The translations under genes were made by a program, and so were the position numbers. From Pogona vitticeps (lineage: Eukaryota; Chordata; Lepidosauria; Squamata; Agamidae), in assembly GCF_051106095.1 (NCBI RefSeq), contig NC_135786.1, positions 202,483,501 through 202,547,500 on the forward strand: DNA of 64,000 bases. The letters run 5' to 3'. The notes under the pieces were generated by a model, which worked only from the letters and a program-made list of their open reading frames with translations, was not told the DNA's origin and searched no databases. Positions 47,610-61,306 of this stretch are shown in pieces (the stretch's first letter is position 1; each line of letters starts with the position of its first letter).

Positions 47610-47727
47610 TGATAATAATAACCTTAGAACTACAAAACTGGAAGGGATCCTATGGATCATCAAGTCTAGCCCCTGTCAAGGAGACACAGTGGGCAACTGG
47701 ACTTCCAACCTCAGGCTCCACAGTTGA
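47610..47727 (-). repeat. tRNA-derived SINE with CR1-like tail, antisense
   Basis: The plus strand reads CTTAGAACTACAAAACTGGA, AGGGATCCTATGGATCATCA, CCCTGTCAAGGAGACACAGT and CTTCCAACCTCAGGCTCCAC, the inverse of the copy at 60319-60450. The tRNA head is truncated. Confidence 0.75.
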
Positions 47728-47996
47728 TGTTTTGTCTACTTCTACTTCCGCCCATTCTGATTGGCTACTGACAGTAACCCTCACAATGCTATTGGATGAA
47801 AAATGTCATGGGCAGTTAGAAATTACTTGATGGCACATTGTGTATATAGGTATAGAAGCAATTTAGAAATAATGGTGGTAGAACTTTTATGATCATGTTC
47901 TATTGCTGCTGTGAAATAAAAAAAACCAAGGCTGTAGACTCAAATATATAAATTAGCTCTCTGAATTTCCTAAAGATTTGAAATGTTCTTTAAACT

Positions 47997-48165
47997 TTTA
48001 TACTGCCTCATAGTGCTACAACACTCTCTGGGCAATTTACAACATAGTTATAAAAACACTTGCCCCCCCCCCCCATCCCAGCAAGCTGGGTACTCATTTT
48101 ATTGACTTTGGAAAGATGAAAGGCTGAGTCAACTTTGAGCCAGCTACATGAACCCACTGCTTCTT
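47997..48165 (-). repeat. SINE fragment, antisense (20489 family)
   Basis: ATACTGCCTCATAGTGCTAC, CAGCAAGCTGGGTACTCATT and AGGCTGAGTCAACTTTGAGC match the antisense body of the SINE at 20489-20753. The tRNA head is missing. Confidence 0.75.
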
Positions 48166-48311
48166 GTATAGATCCATCTAGCCTCTAAGCATCTTAAACA
48201 TACTTTTAAAACAATTTACATGTTTAGATACTGCATGTATGCAAAATAAAAAATATTGTATTAGGTGCAACTGCAGATAATATAGACAAAGTGATTACTA
48301 AATATATTAAA

Positions 48312-48520
48312 ATTTTAGAAGAGGTATCCGAGTTAGTCTGTGCTAGCCTGCTACGAAAAAACAAAACAAAAAGTGAAACAATAAAGATGACAAAAAAATT
48401 TTGGGCCCTTACACACTAACTGCTATATTTCAATGTAAGCTTTTGTGGACAAGCTGACTTCCTGTTAATTTTTCATTTTTGTTTTGTTTTTTGTCTAAAT
48501 GTATGAAATAATATCTCGTC
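48312..48520. repeat. Unclassified repeat-like segment
   Basis: The phrases GAGTTAGTCTGTGCTAGCCT and GTAAGCTTTTGTGGACAAGC resemble a widespread reptilian repeat (GTGTTAGTCTGTG ... AAGCTTTCGTGG) that I cannot name. Confidence 0.35.
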
Positions 48521-49170
48521 ACCAGGTTATCTGGATGTTACCATATCATGGCATTTTTATAGCACATTTTTAGATCATGGGATTACTTATATTGGTTGAG
48601 ATCCAGCAGTGTGACTTGTGCCACATAAGGTTGGTGATTTTTCTAAAATTGAATGTTTCTGATACGCTCCTAAAGGTCCTGACTCCTGAGGCTCCCTTGC
48701 AATCTCCTTCACCGCAGGGAAGCTGTTGAGGGGGTGTGTCATGGGGGTGATGTCTTTAATTTCTACACATTGCTACTGGTAAAATCATCCTTTACAAAGA
48801 TCATACATGAACTATTTTAGGCGATAGACCATGACAGTAGTACAGATAATATTTCTGCAAACAGATATGCACGTATAGTAATTGATTGTACCAGTATTAA
48901 GATGCCCACTAAGTATTAGTGTTAGCAATTAATTTGAATGGATATTAACTGAGACTGAAAATGAGATATTAAAATAAGGGTGGGCACAGTGCAGCCTTTC
49001 AGATGTAGCCAGCACAATTAATGGCGAGGAATGCTGGGAATTCCAATATAGGAGGGCTATGCTTCCCCCAACCCCCCCCAAATGCTGAAGTGGCCTAATG
49101 GCAAACAAACTCTGGGGATCTTGCTGTGGTTGAAGTTTGAACAAAGAAGAAATCACATACTGAAAACTGT

Positions 49171-49390
49171 AAGAGCCATTTTAAGAGGCATTTAAAGATT
49201 TGGCTCTTTAGGCAGGCCTTCCCTTCTGTCAATTCTTGAATTCCATCTTTGTTTTATCATTCCCCATCTTGAACACACCATATTATTGACTTAATTGTTT
49301 AATGCTTATGAAGTTTTATTATATTTTATGATATTTTTTATATTTGTAAGCCGCCCCGAGTAGACGCTGTTTAGGGGGGCGGGGTAGAAA

Positions 49391-49453
<63 letters not shown>

Positions 49454-49457
49454 ATAG
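49171..49457 (+). mobile_element. L2 LINE 3' end and (AAAT)n tail
   Basis: GATTTGGCTCTTTAGGCAGG and CCTTCCCTTCTGTCAATTCT match the 3' part of the L2 copy ending at 31987. The tail TGTAAGCCGCCCCGAGTAGA and GGGGGGCGGGGTAGAAAT is followed by about 17 AAAT units (49389-49457). Confidence 0.85.
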
Positions 49458-49889
49458 GTTAGAGAAGGGTGTAGATGGTCTAAGGGCAGGAATTTCTCTG
49501 ACCCTTGAATTATTCACTGTCATGACATGTTCAAGTGTTGTTTAGGTGCAGTTGTATGAGTGTCAGGAGAGAAGGAGAAAGGACACAAGGAAAGAGGCAA
49601 ATGAAAGAAAAGAGAGAGAAAAACTGTGTATGTGTATCTGTGTGAGAGAGACAAGGCACAAAAATGGATAGCAAAAGGAACGGATTAGGCCTATAAATTT
49701 TCTCCTCTCATTTTGCTGTCCTTTGGCTCACATTAGGCTCGTGATCAGAGACAGAGAGAGAGAGAAAAATGAAGCATGCCAGTATAAACCCCAGGTGAGA
49801 CAAGTGACAACCAAAGAAAAACCATTGCCCAAACTAATTCTGTGCTTTTCCCAAACATACTTGTCTGTATTCTGAGGCTGGCTTCTGGT

Positions 49890-50420
49890 TAATACTTATT
49901 TATGTATACAATAATTTATAAATAAAATACTTATAAATAAATAAGTATTATAAGGAGAAAGATGGCCTATAAAGAAGACAAACAAACAAGCAAAGAAAGA
50001 AAATTGCTTTTCCATTTGCCAGGCCCTTAATGTGACACACAGTTAAAAACAGTAAAGCACTAAAATAGCAACAGATGAAAACAGAAACATAACATTTTAA
50101 AAGTCCAAAATTATATTAAAATACATCAAAGCCCTGACAAAGCGGTAGTTCTTAATTCTGTCTAAAACCCAGAATGACTACAACCAGTCTGAATGCCCCC
50201 TAAAAAGATTTCGTACAACTGGGATGTAGCTACCAAGAAAGCAGCTGCTGTCATGTATCTGCTAATGTAGTCTCTCTTGGTGGTGAACACACAACAAGGC
50301 CTCTGAAAAGACCACAAATTATGGACAGATTCATATGGAAGAAGCCAGTCTTCAAGCTGTTTAGGGATTTACAGATCAAAACCAGCACTCTGTCCTGGGT
50401 TTGGAAACAAATTGCATATA
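49890..50420. repeat. Unclassified dispersed repeat, copy 2
   Basis: Shares block order with 10990-11650: TTTAT-rich start, AGTAAAGCACTAAAAT, ATTAAAATACATCAAAG, then CAAGCTGTTTAGGGATTTAC and AGATCAAAACCAGCACTCTG. No coding frame. Confidence 0.45.
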
Positions 50421-52228
50421 ACGTATAGTTGGTTCAAGTCTAATGCAGTATGCTCTCTTGAAGTGTAAGCCAGACAACTATCTTGCCCTTGTGGTTTGCA
50501 CAGCACACTTTTAAGCACAACCCTATGCACAGCACATTATAGTAATCTAAACAAAATGCAATTAAAACATGGAGAACAAAACAAACGAAGAGCATGCGGC
50601 TTATATCTAATCGAGCCATCTCTTTGCCATAGTATACAGGCAGGCTGTACATAGGGTCTGAAGGCAGTTGGCTTTCTAATGTTTTTGTTGTTGTTGATTC
50701 CTGAAATCCAAGTATGGGGCTTACTGCTGCTAGACTTAAGTGGACTGTTGGCCACATTCACTGTTCTTTGTCACTGTCCATTCTGGAAACACAAACTCTT
50801 GCTCCTTTAAGACCAGATCAAAGATAAGAATACACTGTGGGACTACACAACAACAAGGTACCTCTCTTCATGCAGTCATTTAAAACTTAGAAATGGAAAG
50901 GCACAACTGATTCCACTGAATTTTAAAAGTTAGGCAGAATTATGATTTAGACAAGAAGTAACCAGCGATTACTAGAAATTTCTGGATGAAGCTAATAAAC
51001 AGCCTGTTTGAGAACCTAGTGTTGGTGCCATCAGAGTTGGTTCAGTGTAAAGCAGCAGCTATCAAATGTGGAAATGTGCAAAAATGGTCACATAGTTATA
51101 TTTTCAAAAGAGGGAGACCAAACAAGGGATGGGTTAACTCAATTTAACAAAAAGCCATAGCCTTGAGCTTGCAAGAGCTGAGCACGCCTGCTACTGACAG
51201 GACTTTTTTTTGAGGTCACTAATTCACAGGATCGCCAGAAAGCAGAAGTGGGATGATAGCACAGAACAATATAACAGCCATATTCTGACCCATTTGTCTG
51301 TCTCCTAGATCAAAGCAAAATCTTTTTAGTGGTTTATATCATGAAACTTTCTTTTCTTTCTTTCTTTTCTTTTCACCAAACAGTGGCTAAACTCTTTGGC
51401 ACAATTTAATGAGTCACTTGCTACTTGAAAGATAAATGTTTTCTAAGTTACCTCATATCTTCTGTGGTCATTACAGATTTTACATAACCACAAACTCATA
51501 AAAAATAAACTGCAACCCCAAATTTCCTTAAATCTATTCATAAATGGAGAATCTAAAGACTGTAATTTGGGAATAGCTAACCAATAACCAAATATTCTGA
51601 TGAGATTTACTGTACTGCTTTTTCTATATGCCACTTTAATAAAGTTTAGCTGCAGGAAATTCACTTAATGACAAACACTCTCTCCCCCCCCCCCCTTATT
51701 TTGCTTTTCACTTTGGAAACAAGTGCAAAGATAGTGAATTCTATAGAACATGACTCTGACTCCTTACTACCTTGTCTACGTCAACAGTTCTGTAAAGGAA
51801 CTCCTGATAGGTTTTCCCAATGCACATTTACTTCTTGGCCTAAACATGTTAATTACCTTATAAAACAAGTTTGCAGGAAATAGCAACTTATGGAAAGGTG
51901 ACAATGCCATGAACTTACTCAGTATGAATGAAATGTAAGAGAGTGTCGCATCCTATGTGAATCACGTTTCTTTGCATCAAGCAAAAGGGATGCTTTAAAA
52001 AAATTCATTAAAAAAGATCCATTAAAATGATATGCACACCAGTCACAAGTATGATTGTCCAGTTACAACTGAGATTGTATAAAATGGAAGCCTTTGTTTC
52101 ATACGTTCATTGATCAATATGAAGCACAAACTTGTCTGAAACAAGTTTCAGTACTGAAGCAGGTATGGCAATTGAAGTTTGCCATAAACTTGCAACTTTT
52201 TGTAATATATATAACATAATATCACTTT

Positions 52229-53325
52229 ATTCGGGAAGGCTTTCACAGCCGGGATCTAATGGTTGTTGTGGGTTTTTTGGGCTCTTTGGCTTTGTTCTGA
52301 AGGTTGTTCTCCCTAACATTTCGCCAGTCTCTGTGGCCGACATCTTCAGAGGACAGCAACCTGTGCTCTGCTGTAGTTGGTTTGGGAGTGCAGTATTTAT
52401 GGCTGTGAGACAGGCTTTTGTCTTTTTCTGTAGATGGGTGATTAGTGTGTATTGTTGTGGGTGTATTGTTGTGCTAAGAAGAGAAGAGATTATCTGTTCC
52501 TGTGGTTGATGGGTGTCATTAGCTGGTCTTTTGTGTGTAGTGATCCCCTGTTCTTGTGGCTGCATAGAGTTCGTTAACTTTTGCACGCTGTATTTTTGAG
52601 AGCTGGGAGCCAAGTTTTGCTGAGCTTCACACTTTCCACTTTTTTTGTTGAAACTGTGCTGGTGCTTGTGGATTTCAGTGGCTTCCCTGTGCAGTCTGAC
52701 GTAATGATTGCTGGTGTTGTCCAGTATTTCAGTATTTTGAAATAGAATTTCATGTCCAGTTTGTTTCAGGCCATGTTCAGCTACTGCAGATTTTCCTGGT
52801 TGTTTTAGTCTGCAGTGTCTCTGCTGTTGAGATGGTTGAGAAATTTTTCCAATTTTTCTTCACTGTGACTCCAAATTGCAAAGGTGTCATCCACATATCG
52901 GAACCAGACTGTGGGTGCAAGGGGTGCCGAAGCCAGGGCAAGTTTTTCAAAATGCTCCATGTAGAAGTTTGTTTCATAGGTACAGCTCTCAAAAATACAC
53001 CGTGCAAAAGGTCAACGAACTCTACCCAGCCACAAGGACAGGGGATCACTACACACAAAAGACCAGCTAATGACACCCATCAACCACAGGAACAGATAAT
53101 TTCTTCTCCTTAGCACAACAATACACCCACAACAATACACACTAATCACCCATCTACAGAAAAAGACAAAAGCCTATCTCACATCCATAAATACTGCACT
53201 CCCAAGCCAACTACACCAGAGCACAGAGTGCTGTCCTCTGAAGATGCTGGCCACAGAGACTGGTGAAACGTTAGGAAGAACAACCTTCAGAACACGGCCA
53301 AAGAGCCCAAACAACCCACAACAAT
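52229..53325 (-). mobile_element. Penelope-like element with inverted arms, defective
   Basis: A 1.1-kb insertion with a perfect 14-bp target duplication CATAATATCACTTT (52215-52228, 53326-53339). The outer arms, about 52250-52600 and 52980-53325, are inverted copies of each other. The middle on the minus strand encodes a piece of Penelope-type reverse transcriptase, with NFYMEHFEKLAL and the catalytic-site segment WFRYVDDTFAIW. No GIY-YIG endonuclease is seen. It is clearly broken and noncoding overall. The terminal sequence recurs at 1496-1589. Confidence 0.85.
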
Positions 53326-55347
53326 CATAATATCACTTTCTTTTAAGTACTTATTGTACTTAGTATTTGAAGAGCAAGACATTTCTAATAAGAAATTTAG
53401 AATTGATTTGAATATTCAGTGACTGACAATGTCACATCACAATTTCATGTGTTAAGAGGCATGGCTTATATTTATACGTCTGGAACAGCTGTCATCAGTT
53501 GTCATCAGAATGTAAGTATGAGGGGCTAACTTAGTTTCCTACCTAAATAACCCAAATATCTGCAATGTTTCCCCACCTCCATTTGAGCTGAAATTGTCAG
53601 GTCTGCAGGACAGGGTCTTTTTTGTAATAGGATCAAGATCCTGGAATTCATTCTGTTGGGGAGTCCATTTTATGTTTTCTTTTGGTTTCCTAGAAATGGG
53701 AAAATGTTTCTTCTTATGGATCTTTTTAACTGTGGCTGGACAATTGAATCAAGTGCTCCTTTTGACCCTATCATTCCAGGGTACAGAGCATTCGTAATTG
53801 ATATTTTGATGTACTATGTTTTATTTATTTATTTATTTGTTTGTTGGTTGGTTTTGTTTTGTAATTTTAATTTTGTATGCTGATTTGAATGTTGCCAAAA
53901 GATGGCATAGAAATATTACGATGAGCAAATAAATTCTAAATAGTAACAATCACAGCCAACTATGAGGATAACATGACGTTACATAGCATCTTTTAAAACT
54001 ATACAGATCATAGAATCAGAATTTGGAACAGAATATTTGACTGGCAACTAACAGTTGTTAAGTTGCCCAGACAGTAACTCTGGTTGGAAAAAAATTGTCA
54101 GTATGAAACATAAATCCCTTAAAATTTATAAAAGAAACATGCAAAACCACTTGCTGATTCTCTGCATCAATATGAAGATTGGGAATAATTGAGTATTAAG
54201 TCTATTCTCCCACTTTAGCTCTCTTCCTCTACTACTGAAAATGCAGGGATTTTCTCAATATTCTGATAGTCACATCTGAGCTGGCGTCAGCACTGGATAC
54301 AGTTTGGAGGAAGAAAAGATTAAACTCGACTTTCAGTTGAATGACAGCTGGCATATAGAGCTAGCTGCTTGGTTTTTTGACTGTCAGCTGGTGATTATGA
54401 CAGAGATCTGACTTGACCACTTGCCCCAAATAACAACTGGGATTGTGTAAAATTAGTTTGTGTGGTATGTAAAAGTAGATCACCATAGAAGTTGATTCCT
54501 TTCTATTTTAGTTTGGACTCCGATTCTTCAGATTACAATCTCAACCTACATCAGGGGGAAAAAAGGACAGAATTCCATAGTTATATAACACCACTGGTGT
54601 GCTGCAGATGTGTCACAAAACGTGTAGCACTGGTTCTATTTTGCCCCTCCATGCAACTCTGTGCTAACGTGGGTCATCAGAACAGGGAAAATACATGTGT
54701 TATGGTGGGCAAAAAGCCAGCACAGTTTGTTCTTTCCCCAGAAGAACAGGGAAAATTGGAGGAAAATCTCCCTGCTGGCAGCTGCAGCAGCAACAGAACC
54801 GTAGGGTGTCCTTTATTATTCTGGGCTTAAGGCAAAGCCACAATTGAGACCTTTAAGTTAAAGGCATATAAATATAGTCATGGAGAACTTGAAAAGTAGT
54901 ATTTTTGAGGCGAGCTAAGAATCTGAATGGTTGTAGTCTGAGGAAGATGTTTTTCTTAGACATGAATACATATAGTTACTAAATTCCTTGCTGATATAAT
55001 CCCATTGCATTCACTGTTGTTTTGCCAGAAGAAAACCTAGCTGTTTCTAGCTATCCTAGAATCCTGGAAAGTCCATCTGGCAACTTCAAAGCAGGGCTTT
55101 TGTGTTCATTTAGCAATTTCTATTCATTTCACAAATGTAAAAGCTGACACAGTTGTGTTTCAAGAAGGAAATTCCATAAACTGCTTTTTTAGATTTAGGT
55201 GCTGATACAAGTGCTGAAGAACCCTTCTTTCACAATCACATGCAATACAGTCAGGAATGAGCATTAGATTTGGTCAAAGCCTGAGCTTTGAAAGATCTTT
55301 TCAGGCCTTCTAGGTCTGCCCTCTCATGAATGCTTGAAGTCTGGCAC

Positions 55348-55724
55348 TAGAGATGGGCACAAACCACAGTTCGCCAGGCCTATAGAGATGTTATGTGGGT
55401 GTTGCACAATCTCCTCTCCTGCCTTCTCTGCACACTCACCCGTTCATTGGGCAATGCACACTTCCCTCCCTGCCTCCCCATTGTGACTGCCCACTTACGG
55501 ATTGCAGTGCACGTTTCCGTACCACTGCCCTTGAGTTCGCAGCTGCCAGAGGAGGCAGAGGAGAGAAGCATATGCTATGATCTGTGAGTGGGCAGTTGTG
55601 ATGGGGAGGTGAGGCGGAAAGTGCACATCGCCTGGAAAATGGGCGAGTGCACACGGGCACCTGCATAATGCTTGTGCGGGCATGGTGCAGAACTTGGCTG
55701 AACTGTAGTTTGCGCCTGTCTCTG
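55348..55724. mobile_element. hAT-type MITE in EYA1 intron, 377 bp
   Basis: The left end TAGAGATGGGCACAAACCAC and the inverse of the right end (CAGAGACAGGCGCAAACTAC) align. Flanking 8-bp repeats TCTGGCAC (55340-55347) and TCTGGAAC (55725-55732) match at 7 of 8. The interior has internally related GC-rich segments around CACTCACCCGTTCATTGGG and TGACTGCCCACTTACG. No transposase. Confidence 0.85.
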
Positions 55725-56298
55725 TCTGGAACCAAACCATCCCCACAAAGTTAATATAAATACTTGCAAATGATGCCATCCTCAAAAAAAAAAAAGTGTC
55801 TCATTACATCAAAGGACTCCAGTGAAAAAACACTCAGCAACTGCAAGACGTTTTACTAATACTTGAGAGTGAAAAGAGAAGCATGCTTTCTCCCAAAAGC
55901 AGCATTAACAATTCTCTTTTTAGAAAAAATCAGAAAAAGCAAAATACAAGGGTTTTTTAAACTTCAAATCTAAATTTTTAGCATACAAAAATCCTGCCTT
56001 TTCCTCGAACAAATACTGAAATCCAAAAAACAAAAAACAAAAACAAAAACAAACAAAAAGTCTCATAAATTGTCTACTGAAGAGAAAACTTTTGAAAAGG
56101 TTTGTTCTTACTAGAAAGAAGAAAATGCATAATGATTAAAGAGCCATGTGAACCTTCCTGGCTCTGAAGCTCTTCAAAGGAGGCCCTTCCCATTGGTGTC
56201 ACAGGCACATTTGACACAGACACAAAGAGAGGGTGTGGAATTAAATTTAAGAAGCCTTAAATTTGAATTTAAACATTTAGATTTAACTAAAAATATTA

Positions 56299-58544
<2,246 letters not shown>

Positions 58545-58670
58545 TTATTCAAAATGTACTAACATTGTCATTTATATCACTTTTACTCTCTTTGTTTTGA
58601 AATGAGGAAGTGGAAAGAGGGGAGAAATAAACTGAATTGTGGCCATGAAACTATTCATAGGCTAAGGTAA

Positions 58671-59009
58671 GGATGGGATTTTCTGATTTCTTGGACTACA
58701 AATCCCATAATTATCAACTCTGGGACTTTTACCTGACACATAAATGTGGCTCATCTAGGAGAAAGACCTCAACTGAAAGGCTTTAAGGCTTAGCTGGGCT
58801 TAGATGCTCCTAGCTTTCTGTTCAAAAGAAAGCTCCCAACTAGCACTGGGGCAGGGAGAGGAAGCTTGGATAGAGCTACCTCCAGCTAAGCCCTAAAGCC
58901 TTTCAGCAGATGCCTTTCTCCCAGATGAGCCACATTTCAGTGTCAGGAAGAACTCCCAGGATGGATAATTACTGAATCTGTAGTCAAAGAAATAAGAAAA
59001 TCCCATTCC
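58671..59009. mobile_element. MITE with about 130-bp inverted ends, in EYA1 intron
   Basis: GGATGGGATTTTCTGATTTC at the left matches the inverse of GAAATAAGAAAATCCCATTC at the right. The match continues through ATGTGGCTCATCTAGGAGAA and GAAAGGCTTTAAGGCTTAGC over about 130 bp per arm with small differences. No unambiguous target duplication is visible, so the superfamily is left open. Confidence 0.8.
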
Positions 59010-59129
59010 TAATAGGCGGCATTCATATGACAGCTTAATGTTAGAAGTCTATTGCTGCTGTGCTGGTGAAGAAAGCCACCAAGAGACACTGTACTGGCAA
59101 AGGAGCAGAGATAAATGCTGCTCTATTAA

Positions 59130-59490
59130 TAAGTCTTAGGACCAAACTATATATTACAGATAACCTGTCACTAGATGCTGAAATCCATTAGTATTCCAAA
59201 GACATGATTAAGGCATATCTTCATGACTGACCAGCCATACTTGTAAATGAAGCTAGCCTTAGTGTGTGATGATGACCAATTACGAAACAAAGCAAGCTAA
59301 TTTGCAAACTAAGGGAGGTATGAAAAGCTCTTGCTGTGGAAATAATATGTTTTCTGCATTTAAGGAATTCTCTCTTGCAATGTTTGACTATCCGTAATGT
59401 ACGTTTGATCCTTAGGCTACAGCTGATGACTGAGGATCTCATGAATAAGAAGGTGGGAGATTCAGTAAGCCCCACCATGCATGCATGTCA
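59130..59490 (+). repeat. Unclassified dispersed repeat, copy 2
   Basis: The partner of 7475-7850; see that entry for shared blocks. It sits in the intron between EYA1 exons 60579-60693 and 58397-58518. Confidence 0.6.
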
Positions 59491-60318
59491 GAAAATCCAT
59501 GTCATGACAGACATATCAGATCTGAAAAGCTCTAGAGAAGAACACTCCAACAGTAAATGAGTTCTAACAGCAAATATATATAATTTAAATAATTGAAATG
59601 GGAGAGTCTTAGTCAAGATGTGGATGGCATATGGATGTAGAATATTGGGCATATTAAGGGATGTATGGCACTGTTATAGGCACAATGCGAAACAAGTCCG
59701 TGTGGGTTGGCTTCCTCTGTTTCTTAGCTGAGTAACAGCATCATCTCTGACATGTCCTGTAGAGTTAGTGTTGCTAAGAATGGCTGGGGCCATGTTTGGC
59801 ACTTACATAGCTTTTAAATGGTTCTTTCTGCCATGTCTTGCATCCTGTCATTGGCTAAACATGTACTGGATGCAGTGACCATTTTGCTCTCGCAGCAACA
59901 GAGTACCTCGAGTTAGGGTTTCACTAGAGTACAGAGTTGCTCTGTCTGCCTCACAAGCTACAGCATAATAATAAAAAAAAAGCTCCATGGAGCAGCACTG
60001 GAGGGAAACTTAGCGGTAGTTTGTTAAATTGTAGATATACAGAGACTGAGGTAGAAGATTATTGCTTACTTTCCTCGGTGAGTAGCAATTACTTTGAAGT
60101 TAGCTGCAAAATAGCATGTTTCTCTGCACCCCGACCTTCCTGCTTGCTCTCTTCTACAGCCCCTATTATGCTGTCCCAACAAAACTCCTAATTTGTAGGA
60201 TCACACTGTGACACATGGACCAGAAATCCGCTAGTTCATTCTTATTTAATTGCAACATTTCATGGGTATAATTTGAAACAAAATAAGAGTTCCCACAAAT
60301 ATGCTGTATTTTAAACAC

Positions 60319-60450
60319 AAGTGGTTTAGGTCTCTGGCTGCAGAGCCAGAGGTTGGGAGTTCGATTCTGCACTGGGCCTCCTTGACCGGAGTTGGACCCG
60401 ATGGTCCACATGATCCCTTCCAGTTCTGCAGTTCTAAGATTATTGTTCTA
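60319..60450 (+). repeat. tRNA-derived SINE with CR1-like tail, antisense to EYA1
   Basis: AGTGGTTTAGGTCTCTGGCT (diverged A box), AGAGGTTGGGAGTTCGATTC (B box), CCTCCTTGACCGGAGTTGGA, CATGATCCCTTCCAGTTCTG, tail TTCTAAGATTATTGTTCT. The 3' end resembles the CR1 tail repeats, so CR1 enzymes probably mobilised it. It lies about 130 bp from an EYA1 exon. Confidence 0.8.
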
Positions 60451-60577
60451 TTTTTTTTAAAAAAATTAAAATTTGAAATTATAAATAAAAGGTAAAGAAA
60501 CATGGGGTCATTTGGATAAATGTCCTAATTTATTGCTCAAGTTATTCTTAATAATTGCCCCATGTTGAATCCACTTA

Positions 60578-60733
<156 letters not shown>

Positions 60734-60777
60734 TCAGCTAAGATCACTTAGCACATTTTACAGTTCCAGAGAATCTA

Positions 60778-61029
<252 letters not shown>

Positions 61030-61247
61030 TTAGTTGCAATAAATAAACAAAACAAAACAAAAAATCAGATTGTTCCAGAAAAGAAAATCTATAACTAAGT
61101 ATTATACTTGTAATTTAGGAAGATTGTAAAAAGAAATGAAACAAAAATTGTTTTAGAAATCTTACAAATACATACATACACACACACATTCTATCTATTT
61201 CTCCTTCTCAATATATATTAAAAGTCAGGCACTCATTTTAGACTTAC

Positions 61248-61306
61248 CTTAAGTCCTGGCCATTGTCATCTGATGAAACATCATCAATATGAACTTGGTC
61301 ACACTC
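61248..61306 (-). CDS. EYA1: EYA1 internal coding exon, phosphatase-domain part (first of six in window)
   Basis: On the minus strand this 59-bp exon reads ECDQVHIDDVSSDDNGQDL and then two bases of a split Ser codon, matching EYA1 in the EYA (HAD-type phosphatase) domain. It is preceded by a TTATAG acceptor and followed by a GTAAGTC donor. By human numbering (592-residue form) it covers about residues 381-399, the acidic linker leading into the helical-bundle insertion. EYA1 is a nuclear coactivator of SIX homeoproteins and a Mg-dependent tyrosine phosphatase. The preceding exon, ending in the FFNDLE part of the protein, is not found up to 64000, so the upstream intron runs out of the window. 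The next intron, to 61025, is only 223 bp. Confidence 0.96.
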
